32,524 nt of DNA from Symsagittifera roscoffensis (Eukaryota > Xenacoelomorpha > Acoela > Convolutidae): NCBI RefSeq assembly GCF_963678635.1, contig NW_026971418.1:126001-158524 (forward strand), read 5' to 3'. Every line of letters begins with the position of its first letter. Position 1 is the stretch's first letter. Positions 21,201-28,269 of the stretch are shown here, piece by piece. The position numbers and the translations under genes are program-made. Below the pieces are notes generated by a model. That model saw nothing but the letters and a program-made list of their open reading frames with translations, made no database searches and was not told the DNA's origin.

Positions 21201-23466
21201 ATGCTCTCTTTTTTATTGCTATTTTCCTTAATTGTGGTGTTAAGGTCATCATTAAGATTTCTGTCATCTTTGTGTTTTTATAGTCATGTGTATTTAATGA
21301 ATATGCTTTTCGAACTAGTGTTTCGATTCGTACTGCTATTTGCTTGATGGTTTCGTTTGGTAATCTGCGAATTTCATTACATAAAACTCTTTGTTGTTGT
21401 TTGTTTCTTTCGGAGTCAAACATTTTTGAAAATTCTTGTGTAAACCTTTTCCAGTTTGATTTTATTTCTAGAGGTAGTACTGAGAACCATTTTTGGGCTG
21501 CGCCATCTAAGGTTGTTTGTATTAACGCTGTGCGTCGATGTATCCAGTTTTGATGTAGTGGCGTATTAATGGGTTCAGGTCCAATATTTAAAATCAGGTT
21601 TGCTGTTACTGCATTTAAATAATCTTCTACAGAGTATTCAGGGTCTGTTCCTGTGAAAACCATTAAAGGTTTGTTTGATGTTATTGATGATCCACCCATA
21701 AGGTATGGATTCATTGTCATTTGTAATGATTCTGCTGCATTTGGCATTTGAGAAAAATTTGAAAGTTGGTTTCTTGTTATTTCATGTTGTTGGAGATAAT
21801 ATGGGAGTGGTATTTCATTTTGCATTTGTGATGCTTGATACGAGTGTGCAGTCATTGGATTTTGTTGTTGAATTGGTTGAAAAGATTGTGTATTAATTAG
21901 ATTTTGTTGTTGAATTGGTTGTTGATGTTGTGCATCTATTGGTTGTGGAGAAAAATTTCTATGATTTGTACGTGTTTTCTGTATTCCTTGTCTACGATAT
22001 TCTTGAGTATTTGGTGCAAATATATCTGGTTGTAAGAAATCATCATCTGAGGATAAATAATCCATTTGATAAGATGTCTGTTTTTTATTTTTATTTTGTT
22101 GAAAAAATGGGTAATTTTCACTGTGATCCTGTGGAGGATTTGTTTGGAAATTTATTGAATTAGGTTGGGTCATTGGGTTATCCCAATTTCGAGATCTTGT
22201 ATATTGGTTAAAAGTTCTTTGTGGTTGGTTATATGTTTTTGATGGATGTGTATAATTATAATTATGGTCTGCAAAGTTGTTTCTAGTGAATGTTTTGCGT
22301 GTTTTTGATGGTATTGTCATGGGTCTGTATGTTTGGTAATCCATATGTGAATATTTAGGGGCAACCGAAGGTTTAACGGTTGATTGTAAGGTTACCTGTG
22401 TTTGTGAAGGATTTGTATTTCTCGGTGTTGTTAAATTTGGGCGTATTGGTGAAATACTTTGTTGTGTAGTTGTTGTGTGTACAATTTCTTCATTTATGAA
22501 GTGTGATGGTGTCTGGATATCTTGTTGAGTAAGATTCCTAGTTCCATTGAGGTTTTCGTTGTGTATAACTGTAGAGTTTAAACTATTATTTTGTGTATCG
22601 GGCAAAAATGTATTATAGTTTAATGGTGTTGCATCAATGGTTAATGGTATTACTCTTACATAATCTCTTATGTAAGATATCGTACTTATTGCTTGACTTG
22701 AGATTGATTGTGGGAAGCTTATAAATGCTGGATGAGACCATTCGGGGTCCCAAACATAATCTGATTGTTCTGTGATAGCGGTATCATCGTTCGAGTTTTG
22801 GGGTCTAAAATTTTTTCTTGCTTGTGCAATTAAATCAATATTGTGTGTAAAATAATCTATTATGAACCATGCCAAAAGTTTTTGTAGATCGTGTTTTGTA
22901 TGTTGTGAAACGTCGTCTTTCGTGAAATTTTCTTTAATGATGTTTAAATAACTAGAGAGTAGTGTGATTTCATGTCGTACTTTCAAATGTTTAGATGTTT
23001 CTGTCGGTGAGACATTTGTTATTGGGATTTCGTTTTCTAATATCGAAATATAACTATATATTATTGCGAAAACTTCATTGGTGAATATGGAGTTTGCTCT
23101 TTGTGAGTTATGATATTGGATGCTTTTTATATATTCTGAAAAAACTTTTGAAAATTCTAAATCAAGATCGTCTGTTTGAATTGTATATTTTCTATTATTA
23201 TGGTTTGGTGAGGTGAATTCTATGTAGTAGATTCCATACTGTTGTGTTATGTTGCATATATCTTTTAAGTAGTGGTCTATGATTTGTCTTTTGATTTTTA
23301 CATCTGGGAACTCTGTTTTACATGGACTAATTCCGGGTTCAAATAAATTTACGAGTAAATTTTGACAAAATATGTGTTGTCCTCTATCAGTATCTGCGTC
23401 TACTATAAAAGGAAAGATTTCATCATCATCTGGAGTTTCTTCACCTGGAGTGTGCGTTGAGCTCAT
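15244..23466 (-). CDS. gag-pol: Gag-Pol polyprotein in one frame (2740 aa)
   Basis: Residues 1-270 are a globular N-terminal region with no match I know; 270-590 are polar and disordered. The Gag capsid lies at about 600-790 (QKWFSVLP...NWKRFTQEF is typical). A CCHC knuckle is at C842-C845-H850-C855, then an Asn/Arg/Ser/Tyr-rich tail (870-1070) likely to bind RNA. Protease: DSGA at 1229-1232. A ~300-residue spacer (1260-1550) leads to reverse transcriptase, with D1674 and YLDD (1737-1740). RNase H: D1886, E1929, D1956, D2001. Integrase: H2249, H2256, C2286, C2289, then D2321, D2381, E2417 with 35 residues between the last two. GPY/F motif: G2594-P-Y2596. No chromodomain is seen; the C terminus is basic. 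All catalytic residues are present. There is no internal stop or frameshift. The ATG has A at -3. Confidence 0.97.
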   Translation of the reverse strand: MSSTHTPGEETPDDDEIFPFIVDADTDRGQHIFCQNLLVNLFEPGISPCKTEFPDVKIKRQIIDHYLKDICNITQQYGIYYIEFTSPNHNNRKYTIQTDDLDLEFSKVFSEYIKSIQYHNSQRANSIFTNEVFAIIYSYISILENEIPITNVSPTETSKHLKVRHEITLLSSYLNIIKENFTKDDVSQHTKHDLQKLLAWFIIDYFTHNIDLIAQARKNFRPQNSNDDTAITEQSDYVWDPEWSHPAFISFPQSISSQAISTISYIRDYVRVIPLTIDATPLNYNTFLPDTQNNSLNSTVIHNENLNGTRNLTQQDIQTPSHFINEEIVHTTTTQQSISPIRPNLTTPRNTNPSQTQVTLQSTVKPSVAPKYSHMDYQTYRPMTIPSKTRKTFTRNNFADHNYNYTHPSKTYNQPQRTFNQYTRSRNWDNPMTQPNSINFQTNPPQDHSENYPFFQQNKNKKQTSYQMDYLSSDDDFLQPDIFAPNTQEYRRQGIQKTRTNHRNFSPQPIDAQHQQPIQQQNLINTQSFQPIQQQNPMTAHSYQASQMQNEIPLPYYLQQHEITRNQLSNFSQMPNAAESLQMTMNPYLMGGSSITSNKPLMVFTGTDPEYSVEDYLNAVTANLILNIGPEPINTPLHQNWIHRRTALIQTTLDGAAQKWFSVLPLEIKSNWKRFTQEFSKMFDSERNKQQQRVLCNEIRRLPNETIKQIAVRIETLVRKAYSLNTHDYKNTKMTEILMMTLTPQLRKIAIKKRASHPSSIREPDLDFRKLVDKLEQAEITMKLEETENLKLQYVNRIETTPTNINNIQESETDLVEKITEILNIYEKNPNFKGKPSFKKWCNYCRRYGHSISECRQKQQDNQNKPQKYKEPNKSFYQYMKKDQNLPNKTVHSNNSSGKPLPNNTNYTRNQSPYNSSYRGRSPERRNTNNSSQNHYNRPNSRNNYSRSNSNTQRFVSRSNSQSRNNYYPNNQSRNSSYNRNRNYSYNRNRSYSNNRNQNYPNNRSRNNSYNRSNYNRPNNNYQNRSRNNSQNRHSSYNNRYRNYSQSPHRNNKNYNNSNNRHRSSTPKHQRQINQVQSNPETTSDPPGIDDTVTDTLQLNQINCTSSDSESDTENTLSINMIKVENDYESVIYEQPFPSHIYENQSEFLQNYYTTPINSTPTTQETNEINTTDQTNKNTKTKCLNTNHIYQNIQKEQPKEKIWTIPFLLESPRNKEFQPPDLEIDFLIDSGAESNIINIPTWNEIKTLHPKLTPLETSSKLATAQGSTLINYGKIQLFLLPTRTMEQSKILNKPFKQIFHITDIKYNIIGIPFISKYIPTINILNSKILIKDKYTKTKETSLTFFQRLNKQPPFFSKFYPIFNQQRKHLKPLSGNIYNFSIKQVHQYDKEQNKQKFYMSDFEFKPIHKFFKITISSIKYLKNSNSDIISLHVYNNTPYQVTLPLGLLGYCETNATISPIHEKAYRVNNILQLLDICQSTILNEELSINNIISNENRNTDYFTKTPYFKPTFNISNYTEDQQKFLTMFNFQHSQITQDEFEKLAKQLIEYSSVYATSKFDVGKISSSLHLPLKPDAVFKKQRASKVPIHLHDKVNRLLDILEQYNIISPVNKEEQPKGNTFINPVIILAKGESLKIVLDARYLNSLIDESKCNWPIEPIQVILTKINGKYFTTADMNSAYNQMPLDEQSRRLTQFVIGNQQYEFNRLFYGISIGPAAFSAFMSKIFRPLILKKNAITYLDDVFMQSQTKDEMFNVLEKYHQILQNENLKAAPDKSHFFLTRVKFLGHNIERKTITPLKSRIDAIQKLQPPTNKKKIQEFLGMLNFLSKYVYKMQLYLRPFYNILRQQNNFEWNTEHQTRFEEIKKLLTEQISNTIPDSNQPFYAMCDASNFGIGAALLQSHNGTNKMNLISANSRLFTQAELRLSTLMRECTAIIYTLTEYEFLILGSKHPTVLFTDHKPIIFLFTQKSNPNHRVYRFQLILMKFPNLHIVWTAGKNLALPDTLSRNTPPELLTRKTTVEIPKNIKFYLAENETSPRLECKYAVKTDIEQSQINSLQHFPLYLDCQNNHYEVDLLGTSTFKPIPYSQWIKNNTQQKRTKQHLPKKDHFPLIEKEDLTDKINLSGPQTNDSKYTINQVFDLHDPLDTIPLSTLEIENIFLPPTETITISTLKQYQNLDPVIRQLKSWHKYKTKPIKADSTILGNKTLLRYFRKFNNTTINENTDLLEYNLNESTVPCLPLSMILIAFNISHTQNIKGHSGSEKTYSNFIQNFYFPNAPIWIKVLCNDCIVCQLNKPYPNQKQIAQKQDFKGQSLYFNHRISFDTKGPISPSSEGNSYIMVIVDAFTHYVALNPVPHCNAYYAYTTLYEHWIAKFGLPEILVTDNGTEFINNEIITLCHLYNIKHKPRTSHAPWTNGLVEGMNRSLQEYLRCIINGNDTKYTEWSADVKLFPLAYNSQITTTLGMSPYEMVFNQKPRKPIMFTANSHKNAQGYCQPNKDSICYNLPLHTHDEDHFHHPQILKLASGTHTEWILNRDKKHNEIYQKITKKLLQRQNINEQINSRFTPASELKIGTFVLIPNFNTQKGISKKLQPLRKGPYQIIAKPTDVTYKITDSNKKEIVQHRNNLLPYYPKEYALRELTQLYSFTGLKIIQNEPHLKNTEQNDNPTENQNTKPTATKNNTPNHKESPKQRKNRKMTEQIIPQEQIDKSENRKTTRLRNQPRKNYKIFIPQSKILKKVEFQK

Positions 23467-23908
23467 TTTTTCGTTCGATGACTGTTAATATGTAATTATT
23501 AATGTGTCGAATTGGTTGATTCCAATTGTATAAATGTACTGGTTTGTGTTTGTACTGCTTTTTTATTCTTCTTTTTCCTCTTTGTGATGAATTTGAAGTT
23601 GTTTCTGAGTCAGAGAAATATAATTGATCGTGAATTGGGCAATTTTTTTCTATTGATTCTTTTAGTTTGTAAAGTTCGTCTAAACTGTTGGTTTCTGATT
23701 CTGAAAATGCGTTTCGATTTTTTGAAAATCTTTTTCGTGTTATTTGTCTTTGTTTAGTTATTATTTTTCTCTTTAGTGTTTGTCGTTTTGTTCGAATGTA
23801 TCCAACTGTTTGTGTATGAGGTGTGATTACAAGGTCGTATTTTTTGTTATCTATTTCACAATTGTGTAAAACGATTGTTTGTTTATTTCCTAGGTTTTTA
23901 AATGACAT
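23441..23908 (-). CDS. ORF1: small basic protein (155 aa)
   Basis: First sizeable gene after the AUG-free leader. Two basic clusters resemble nuclear-localisation or arginine-rich RNA-binding motifs: about residues 40-60 (RTKRQTLKRKIITKQRQ) and 109-121 (QRGKRRIKKQYKH). Between them is an acidic, serine-rich part (SESETNSLDELYK). No cysteine motif or membrane segment is present. It overlaps the Gag-Pol start by 26 nt in another frame. Its ATG has C at -3, a weak context, while the Gag-Pol ATG has A at -3, which suits leaky scanning. It could be a regulatory protein of Rev type or a Gag-like nucleocapsid piece; neither is proven. Confidence 0.7.
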   Translation of the reverse strand: MSFKNLGNKQTIVLHNCEIDNKKYDLVITPHTQTVGYIRTKRQTLKRKIITKQRQITRKRFSKNRNAFSESETNSLDELYKLKESIEKNCPIHDQLYFSDSETTSNSSQRGKRRIKKQYKHKPVHLYNWNQPIRHINNYILTVIERKNELNAHSR

Positions 23909-24425
23909 AAGGTTTAGAATGACGGATGCAAAGGGTTGTTAAATGATTTCTATTTTCCTAAACTGTTAGTTCTTACGATTTTTTGGTTAGCTTAACCTGG
24001 GTCTGTTTGTTCAGGGTTGGAGAGAAAAGTATATCGATTCCGAAGAATGATTTTTTACTTTCTCGTGGCTAGTATAAGTTAAGGTGTTAACTTACTTAAT
24101 CTTACTTAGGGGTAGTGATTGTGTTCAAGGGTTGGAGAATAGTAAATCGATCCACAAGGTTCAGGTATAATTAGAACGCGAGTAGTTCGTTAGATACTAT
24201 TTTAAACTTACTAAGTCTAAGATTTATCCTGGGTCTAGTAAGAGGGGGGGTCAAGTGAAGGATGAATAACCGAAGTTCTTCACTGTTTATCCTAATTTGA
24301 ATGATTAGTTTTGTTTAAAAATTTCTATTAGTCTTAGGTCTTTAGAAAGGGTTGGGTAGTGAATCGACGTTTGAGGTCGTTAGACACTAATTAAGTGGGT
24401 GAGGGAGAACAAAGTTGTTCTGTTT

Positions 24426-24510
24426 GATCCAAGGATAAGCCTTGATGATCAAATTTGAAATTTAATTAAGTAGAAAATGATTTAAGATCCAAGGATAAGC
24501 CTTGATGATC
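24426..24510 (-). repeat. Twin identical 25-mers with hairpin potential
   Basis: The phrase gatccaaggataagcctt followed by gatgatc occurs identically at 24426-24450 and 24486-24510. Within each copy caagg pairs with ccttg around a 5-base loop. Two copies 60 nt apart in a retroelement leader resemble paired packaging stem-loops. Function is inference. Confidence 0.8.
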
Positions 24511-24837
24511 TGGTTTTAAAATTAGGTGAATTTAAGTTTTAATAAATTTTTAAATGTGTGTAAAGGAAAGATTTAGTGTTTTGATGATATTAGTGGGTTT
24601 TTGATTGCTGTTATGTTTTAGATGATGGAGCTGGAACAACAGGATGATTTATGATTACTAACCATTTATTGTCATGCTACTAATTTTTATTTTTTTTTAA
24701 TAAATATTTTTCAAACATATTTTATATATTACTGCAGAGTTTTAGGAAAACGATCTTAGATCTTTTTATCAATCGTTATTGTATATTAATAATTTTGTTT
24801 AGCGCCTGAAATGATTTTGAAGATTAACTTCAAGATT

Positions 24838-25071
24838 TTATGTTTGCAAATGAAAATCTAAATTCATTGCCAGTAGTATTCTAAATATAAAAGTTTGTTC
24901 TGGTTTTTGCCTAACTATCATATAGCTATATGGCAAGTTTCTACTTTGTCGTATGTCGTCTCTGGTTCGAGGTCTTCTTCCAATTCCGGGTAGTTCTGTT
25001 ATGGTTCGGAATATTGGCTCTGATCTATTGAGTCGTAGAGACATTTCGATTAAATTATTGTCGTATAACAT
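24838..25071 (-). CDS. Possible leader ORF (77 aa)
   Basis: Starts 88 nt after the 5' LTR and is rich in Arg, Leu and Ile (RSEPIFRTITELPGIGRRPR). No family is recognised. It could be an upstream ORF, or a first exon supplying an AUG to the Met-less frame at 14222-13089 by splicing. I see no strong GT donor consensus inside it, so this is speculative. It may equally be chance. Confidence 0.2.
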   Translation of the reverse strand: MLYDNNLIEMSLRLNRSEPIFRTITELPGIGRRPRTRDDIRQSRNLPYSYMIVRQKPEQTFIFRILLAMNLDFHLQT

Positions 25072-25138
25072 TTTGTAAATGTTTTTGTCTAATTTCTAAT
25101 CTATTTTGGTTAATTCTAAGCTATTAAGGTCTTGTTCG

Positions 25139-25156
25139 AGACTTATGGTCGCACCA
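25139..25156 (-). promoter_or_regulatory. Candidate primer-binding site
   Basis: Two bases after the 5' LTR the minus strand reads TGGTGCGACCATAAGTCT. It begins with TGG, the complement of a tRNA CCA end. Farther along is TCGAAC, as in the complement of a T-loop. The complement (GTTCGAGACTTATGGTCG then CACCA) loosely resembles the 3' end of a tRNA-Arg, but not exactly. The position is right; the tRNA identity is unsure. Confidence 0.6.
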
Positions 25157-25158
25157 GA

Positions 25159-25568
25159 TGAGTTAGGACCGTCTTGGTTAACTCATAGAGTAATTTCGGA
25201 TAGGGTACACCGTCTGCTCGTCACGCTATCTTATTTTCGGCCGGATAGATTCGTGCAACTTCTTAGTCTAATACCGATCCTAATCTTACTCTTATACTAT
25301 CTAGTCTCAGGTTGTTTAACTAGTCTCTGCTAGGCTCAATAGATCTAGGGTATACTGGTTTATTGCGGCTGCTGAAGTGCTCGGGAGAGTCCAACTAATT
25401 TCTAAGTTAAATTCAAATCTCTCTGGTGCTGAAATTACAAGTAACTTCAGCACTTACAAATAAGTGGGTTGTTAGTTAGATGGATCATGATTGGTTAATA
25501 TTAAATACTTTACATTGGTAAAACATTTAATTTATCCAATCATAAAATATAGTTTAGATCAGGTTCCA
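25159..25568 (-). repeat. 5' LTR (410 bp)
   Basis: Direct repeat of 6763-7066 with TG...CA ends. Bases 25159-25352 are identical to the 3' copy. A 108-nt segment (25353-25460) absent from the 3' copy carries AATAAA on the minus strand (25359-25364) and a hairpin (gtgctgaa 25426-25433 with ttcagcac 25446-25453). The outer part (25461-25568) is U3. It holds CCAAT-type boxes (ATTGG on the minus strand at 25536-25540, CCAAT at 25514-25518) and an AT-rich TATATTTTAT stretch, so it probably contains the promoter. Confidence 0.9.
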
Positions 25569-28265
25569 CTAGGCAAAAAAGGCGACCGGATATTAAGGCG
25601 ACAAGACATCTAGACGACAAAAATGCCGTCCCAAGAAGTTCCCGGGATGACCGAAACTTCTTATCATACAATTCCCATATATGAGAAACTTCTTGTCATA
25701 CAATTCCATACAATGCCATACGTACAGAACATTGTATGAAATCTCTATGATAAACATTTTTCCATAAATGAAAATTGTATGATAGATGTTTTTCCATAAA
25801 CCATAAAGTTTGATTTTTTTTTCTAAAGTTATTTCTGAAAAATTTTTGGTTGTGTTGGCAGCCAAAAAAAGTGACAAAGACCTTGGTTACTCAAAGCACC
25901 AAAGGTTGGACGGTCTTTGCATTTATAATGCATAGCAAACGACCTGAGTTCGGCTGTCTTTCACAATTGGTATAACAAAAGCAACAATTGATTTATTAGA
26001 ATCAAACAGCCACAGAAATAAGTTTATACCAGTTTTCAACAATTTTTAGAAATTGTATGAAAATTGTATGACAAGCATTTTTCCACACACTTGATGTATG
26101 GAATTGTATGATAAGCATTTTTGGTGTATGGAGGTCAACCCGGGTTTTTACAATTAACGAACCACCTAAATACGACAACTGTACCCGAGTTGTTTTCTCA
26201 TTTAACAAGGAATGGTTGATGCGTGTTTAATTGTTAAAATTTCCGTTTTGTATTTCTCAGAAAAGTATTTCTCGTGTTAAAACAATCTTTTCTCGCTGTC
26301 AACTTCTCAGAAATGTACTTTTTTGTCTAAAAGTCCCATCAATAAAGGCGACAAAATCTTCCATTGTCGCCGCTTCTTTTTTCTTTTTCAAATCTTCCAC
26401 TAATTTTAATGTTCCTTAATTGAGTTATTGCATTGCGGTCTGGTAAAAAGTCGGTCTAGTAAAAGACCTAGCCCATTGAAGCTAAAGTTCTATTTGCTAT
26501 ATAATAGTCTAAAATAAAATTCTTTGTATTGACTGTACTTAATAGATGGTTATTGATCAAAACGAACACATTTCTTCGCAACAATACTTTAGTCGCAACA
26601 ATATTTGCGACCTAGGTTGAAAAAAAGAAAGTTCGCACTATCACACAAGCTTTGCCTGTGTAATCAATTAGCCCGTATAAATCAATATTTGTCAGTTTTT
26701 CTTCTGTTAGACCCTTTCTGCTCTTAGACCATGTTCTCATTGACTGGCCACCAAACAAACGATCAGAGCTGAGAAAATAGTTGGTATTGTGGTTATCTTT
26801 ACCTAAGACGACAGAAAATTAAAACAATAAAAATTTAAACGGCAAAAATTTGTTGCAATATTTAAATATGATTAGCTTAAAAAAGACAACAAGCTTCATT
26901 TCGAAAGAATTTTTCATCTCTGGTTAGAATTTTTAACTAGGAACAGTTCAAACACAGTAGATATTTGAGATAACGCTATGACACACAAAAACCTTCACGA
27001 TTGTCCGAAGATTAAAATGATGCTTTCATTGCACAAATCGTCATAGATACAAAAAAACTGAAAAAAGGGGTCTGCTTAATGACCTGTCTACTTACGCAGT
27101 TATCTGCCTACTGCTACGTAAACCGCGTAGAGTTAGTGTTTGAGTTCTCAGAAATGCATACGGAAATTTGTAATTAGCATATTCAAGTTCTAAGCCTAAG
27201 AAGTTAACTTGATCCCAAAACTTTTCTAAAACTTTGAATGATTTGTGAAAAAAATGTTTAGAGCTGTTTTCTAAAAAAGTCCAACTTTTGAACATTTTTT
27301 CGCAACATAATCAATAAACTTTTTGCAACTTTGTTGTTACATTTTTATGCAATTATCCAAAAGTTTCCTGCAGATGTAATAGTAATGATAATGATAAAGG
27401 TTCAGAACACGTTTTTCTTTTGCTTCGAATCCATTTTGAATCATTTTTCTGAGACATCCGAATCATTTTAACACAAATATAGGGCTTATCATAAAGGGTT
27501 CATATAGAATTTGTAAACAAAAAACATTGTTTGTGCTTGAAAAACATACTTAAATTGATTCGGATAAAAATCAGCTGTCTTATGATAACCGCGGAATCCC
27601 ACTTGACAGGGCATATGTGTCCCAGAATTTTATGCCCCGGCAAAAACAATCCAAAATGCAAAAAGTGTCCAAGACATTTGGTACCCAAGCAAAACTGTCA
27701 AAAAAATGTTCGAGCTATTGCCACACTAGTCAATGACCGGATAAAATTGATAAGCTCGCAATAGGAAGGATTAAATCGATAAGGCCTCGCTACTGAGCAC
27801 TTAGACCAGAAACTACAATGAAAATCCTTATGACAAAAAATTATAACTCTACTTCAAGATGCATACGCTTATTTCCAACATTGAATTCTAACAGACACCT
27901 CAATTTCGTGGCAATAGGTTTCTATCTGAATGCAATGGCCGTGTGCGCACTTTCCAAGAGACCGTCACTGTCATAAATGATCAGTCATTTTCCGGATCCA
28001 GCCCATATTGAAAAAAAAATATAGGACAGCTTAAAACAAGAGCTTATGTTGCAGATGAGCCACCATGTCAAACAATTCTTTCCGTCCGAAAAGACATCAA
28101 CTGAGAGACTGCAGCAGTAATCCCGACCAACCAGAGGACGATTAGAATAAAACAGGAAAAACGGTACATAATGCAGGAACCAGGGTCCTAGACTGATTTT
28201 GAAATGCCAGAGTTGCTGAGAACGACACACGAGGCGAGCGTTTTCTTCATTTTGACTCTGGACCT
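25569..28265. other. Right flank, no gene seen
   Basis: No frame above about 95 codons and no recognised product. It contains the fold-back repeat at 25649-26125 and a small hairpin, ggcgaca...tgtcgcc, at 26347-26371. Frames near 27500-27764 are open on both strands and rich in Cys, His and Pro, but carry no motif I can name. Confidence 0.45.
25649..26125. repeat. Fold-back / MITE-like inverted repeat
   Basis: The 16-mer cttatcatacaattcc (25660-25675) is perfectly complementary to ggaattgtatgataag (26100-26115). A near direct copy of the left arm (cttgtcatacaattcc) follows at about 25694-25709, and ttgtatga...catttttcca variants recur near 25733, 25772 and 26055. No transposase is inside. 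It is compatible with a small non-autonomous element or clustered short repeats. Confidence 0.6.
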
Positions 28266-28269
28266 AATG

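Larger units (their letters stand above)
23909..25158 (-). promoter_or_regulatory. 5' leader of the element
   Basis: The leader is 1.25 kb. From 24662 to 23909 the minus strand has no ATG in any frame, whereas several occur between 25158 and 24663. Two identical 25-mers (24426-24450 and 24486-24510), each able to fold (caagg/ccttg stem), lie 60 nt apart. A looser motif, gggttgg followed by atcgat or atcgac, occurs three times (about 24014, 24129 and 24349). These are candidates for packaging or translation structures. The ATG-bearing first part may be an intron or hold upstream ORFs. Confidence 0.55.
6763..25568 (-). mobile_element. Giant Ty3/gypsy-like LTR retroelement with envelope-like gene
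   Basis: About 18.8 kb bounded by direct repeats that begin TG and end CA. Internal genes all lie on the minus strand: ORF1, gag-pol, two small membrane ORFs, a Met-less ORF, an envelope-like glycoprotein, and a 601-aa ORF. The domain order protease-RT-RNase H-integrase places it with Metaviridae (Ty3/gypsy). Typical family members are about 5-9 kb, so this one is two to three times longer. All long frames are open, so the insertion appears young, or at least selected. No target-site duplication is visible. The coding strand is rich in A and C and poor in G across about 8.7-23.9 kb. Confidence 0.9.

Noticed and set aside
23464-23476. A AAA AAT heptamer at the ORF1/Gag-Pol overlap
   Set aside because: A -1 shift there meets TGA at once; entering Gag-Pol needs +1. 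Gag-Pol has its own well-placed ATG.
24426-24510. Repeats resembling a CRISPR array
   Set aside because: Only two copies, one 35-nt spacer, in a eukaryotic retroelement leader.
25106-25333. 75-aa plus-strand frame at the right LTR, matched by a similar frame at the left LTR (6722-6937)
   Set aside because: The shared part simply translates the identical LTR sequence on the antisense strand; the N-termini differ where the flanks differ.
27500-27764. Cys-rich plus-strand frame as a zinc-finger gene
   Set aside because: Cysteine/histidine spacing does not fit a known finger, the opposite strand is equally open, and the frame is only 77 codons.
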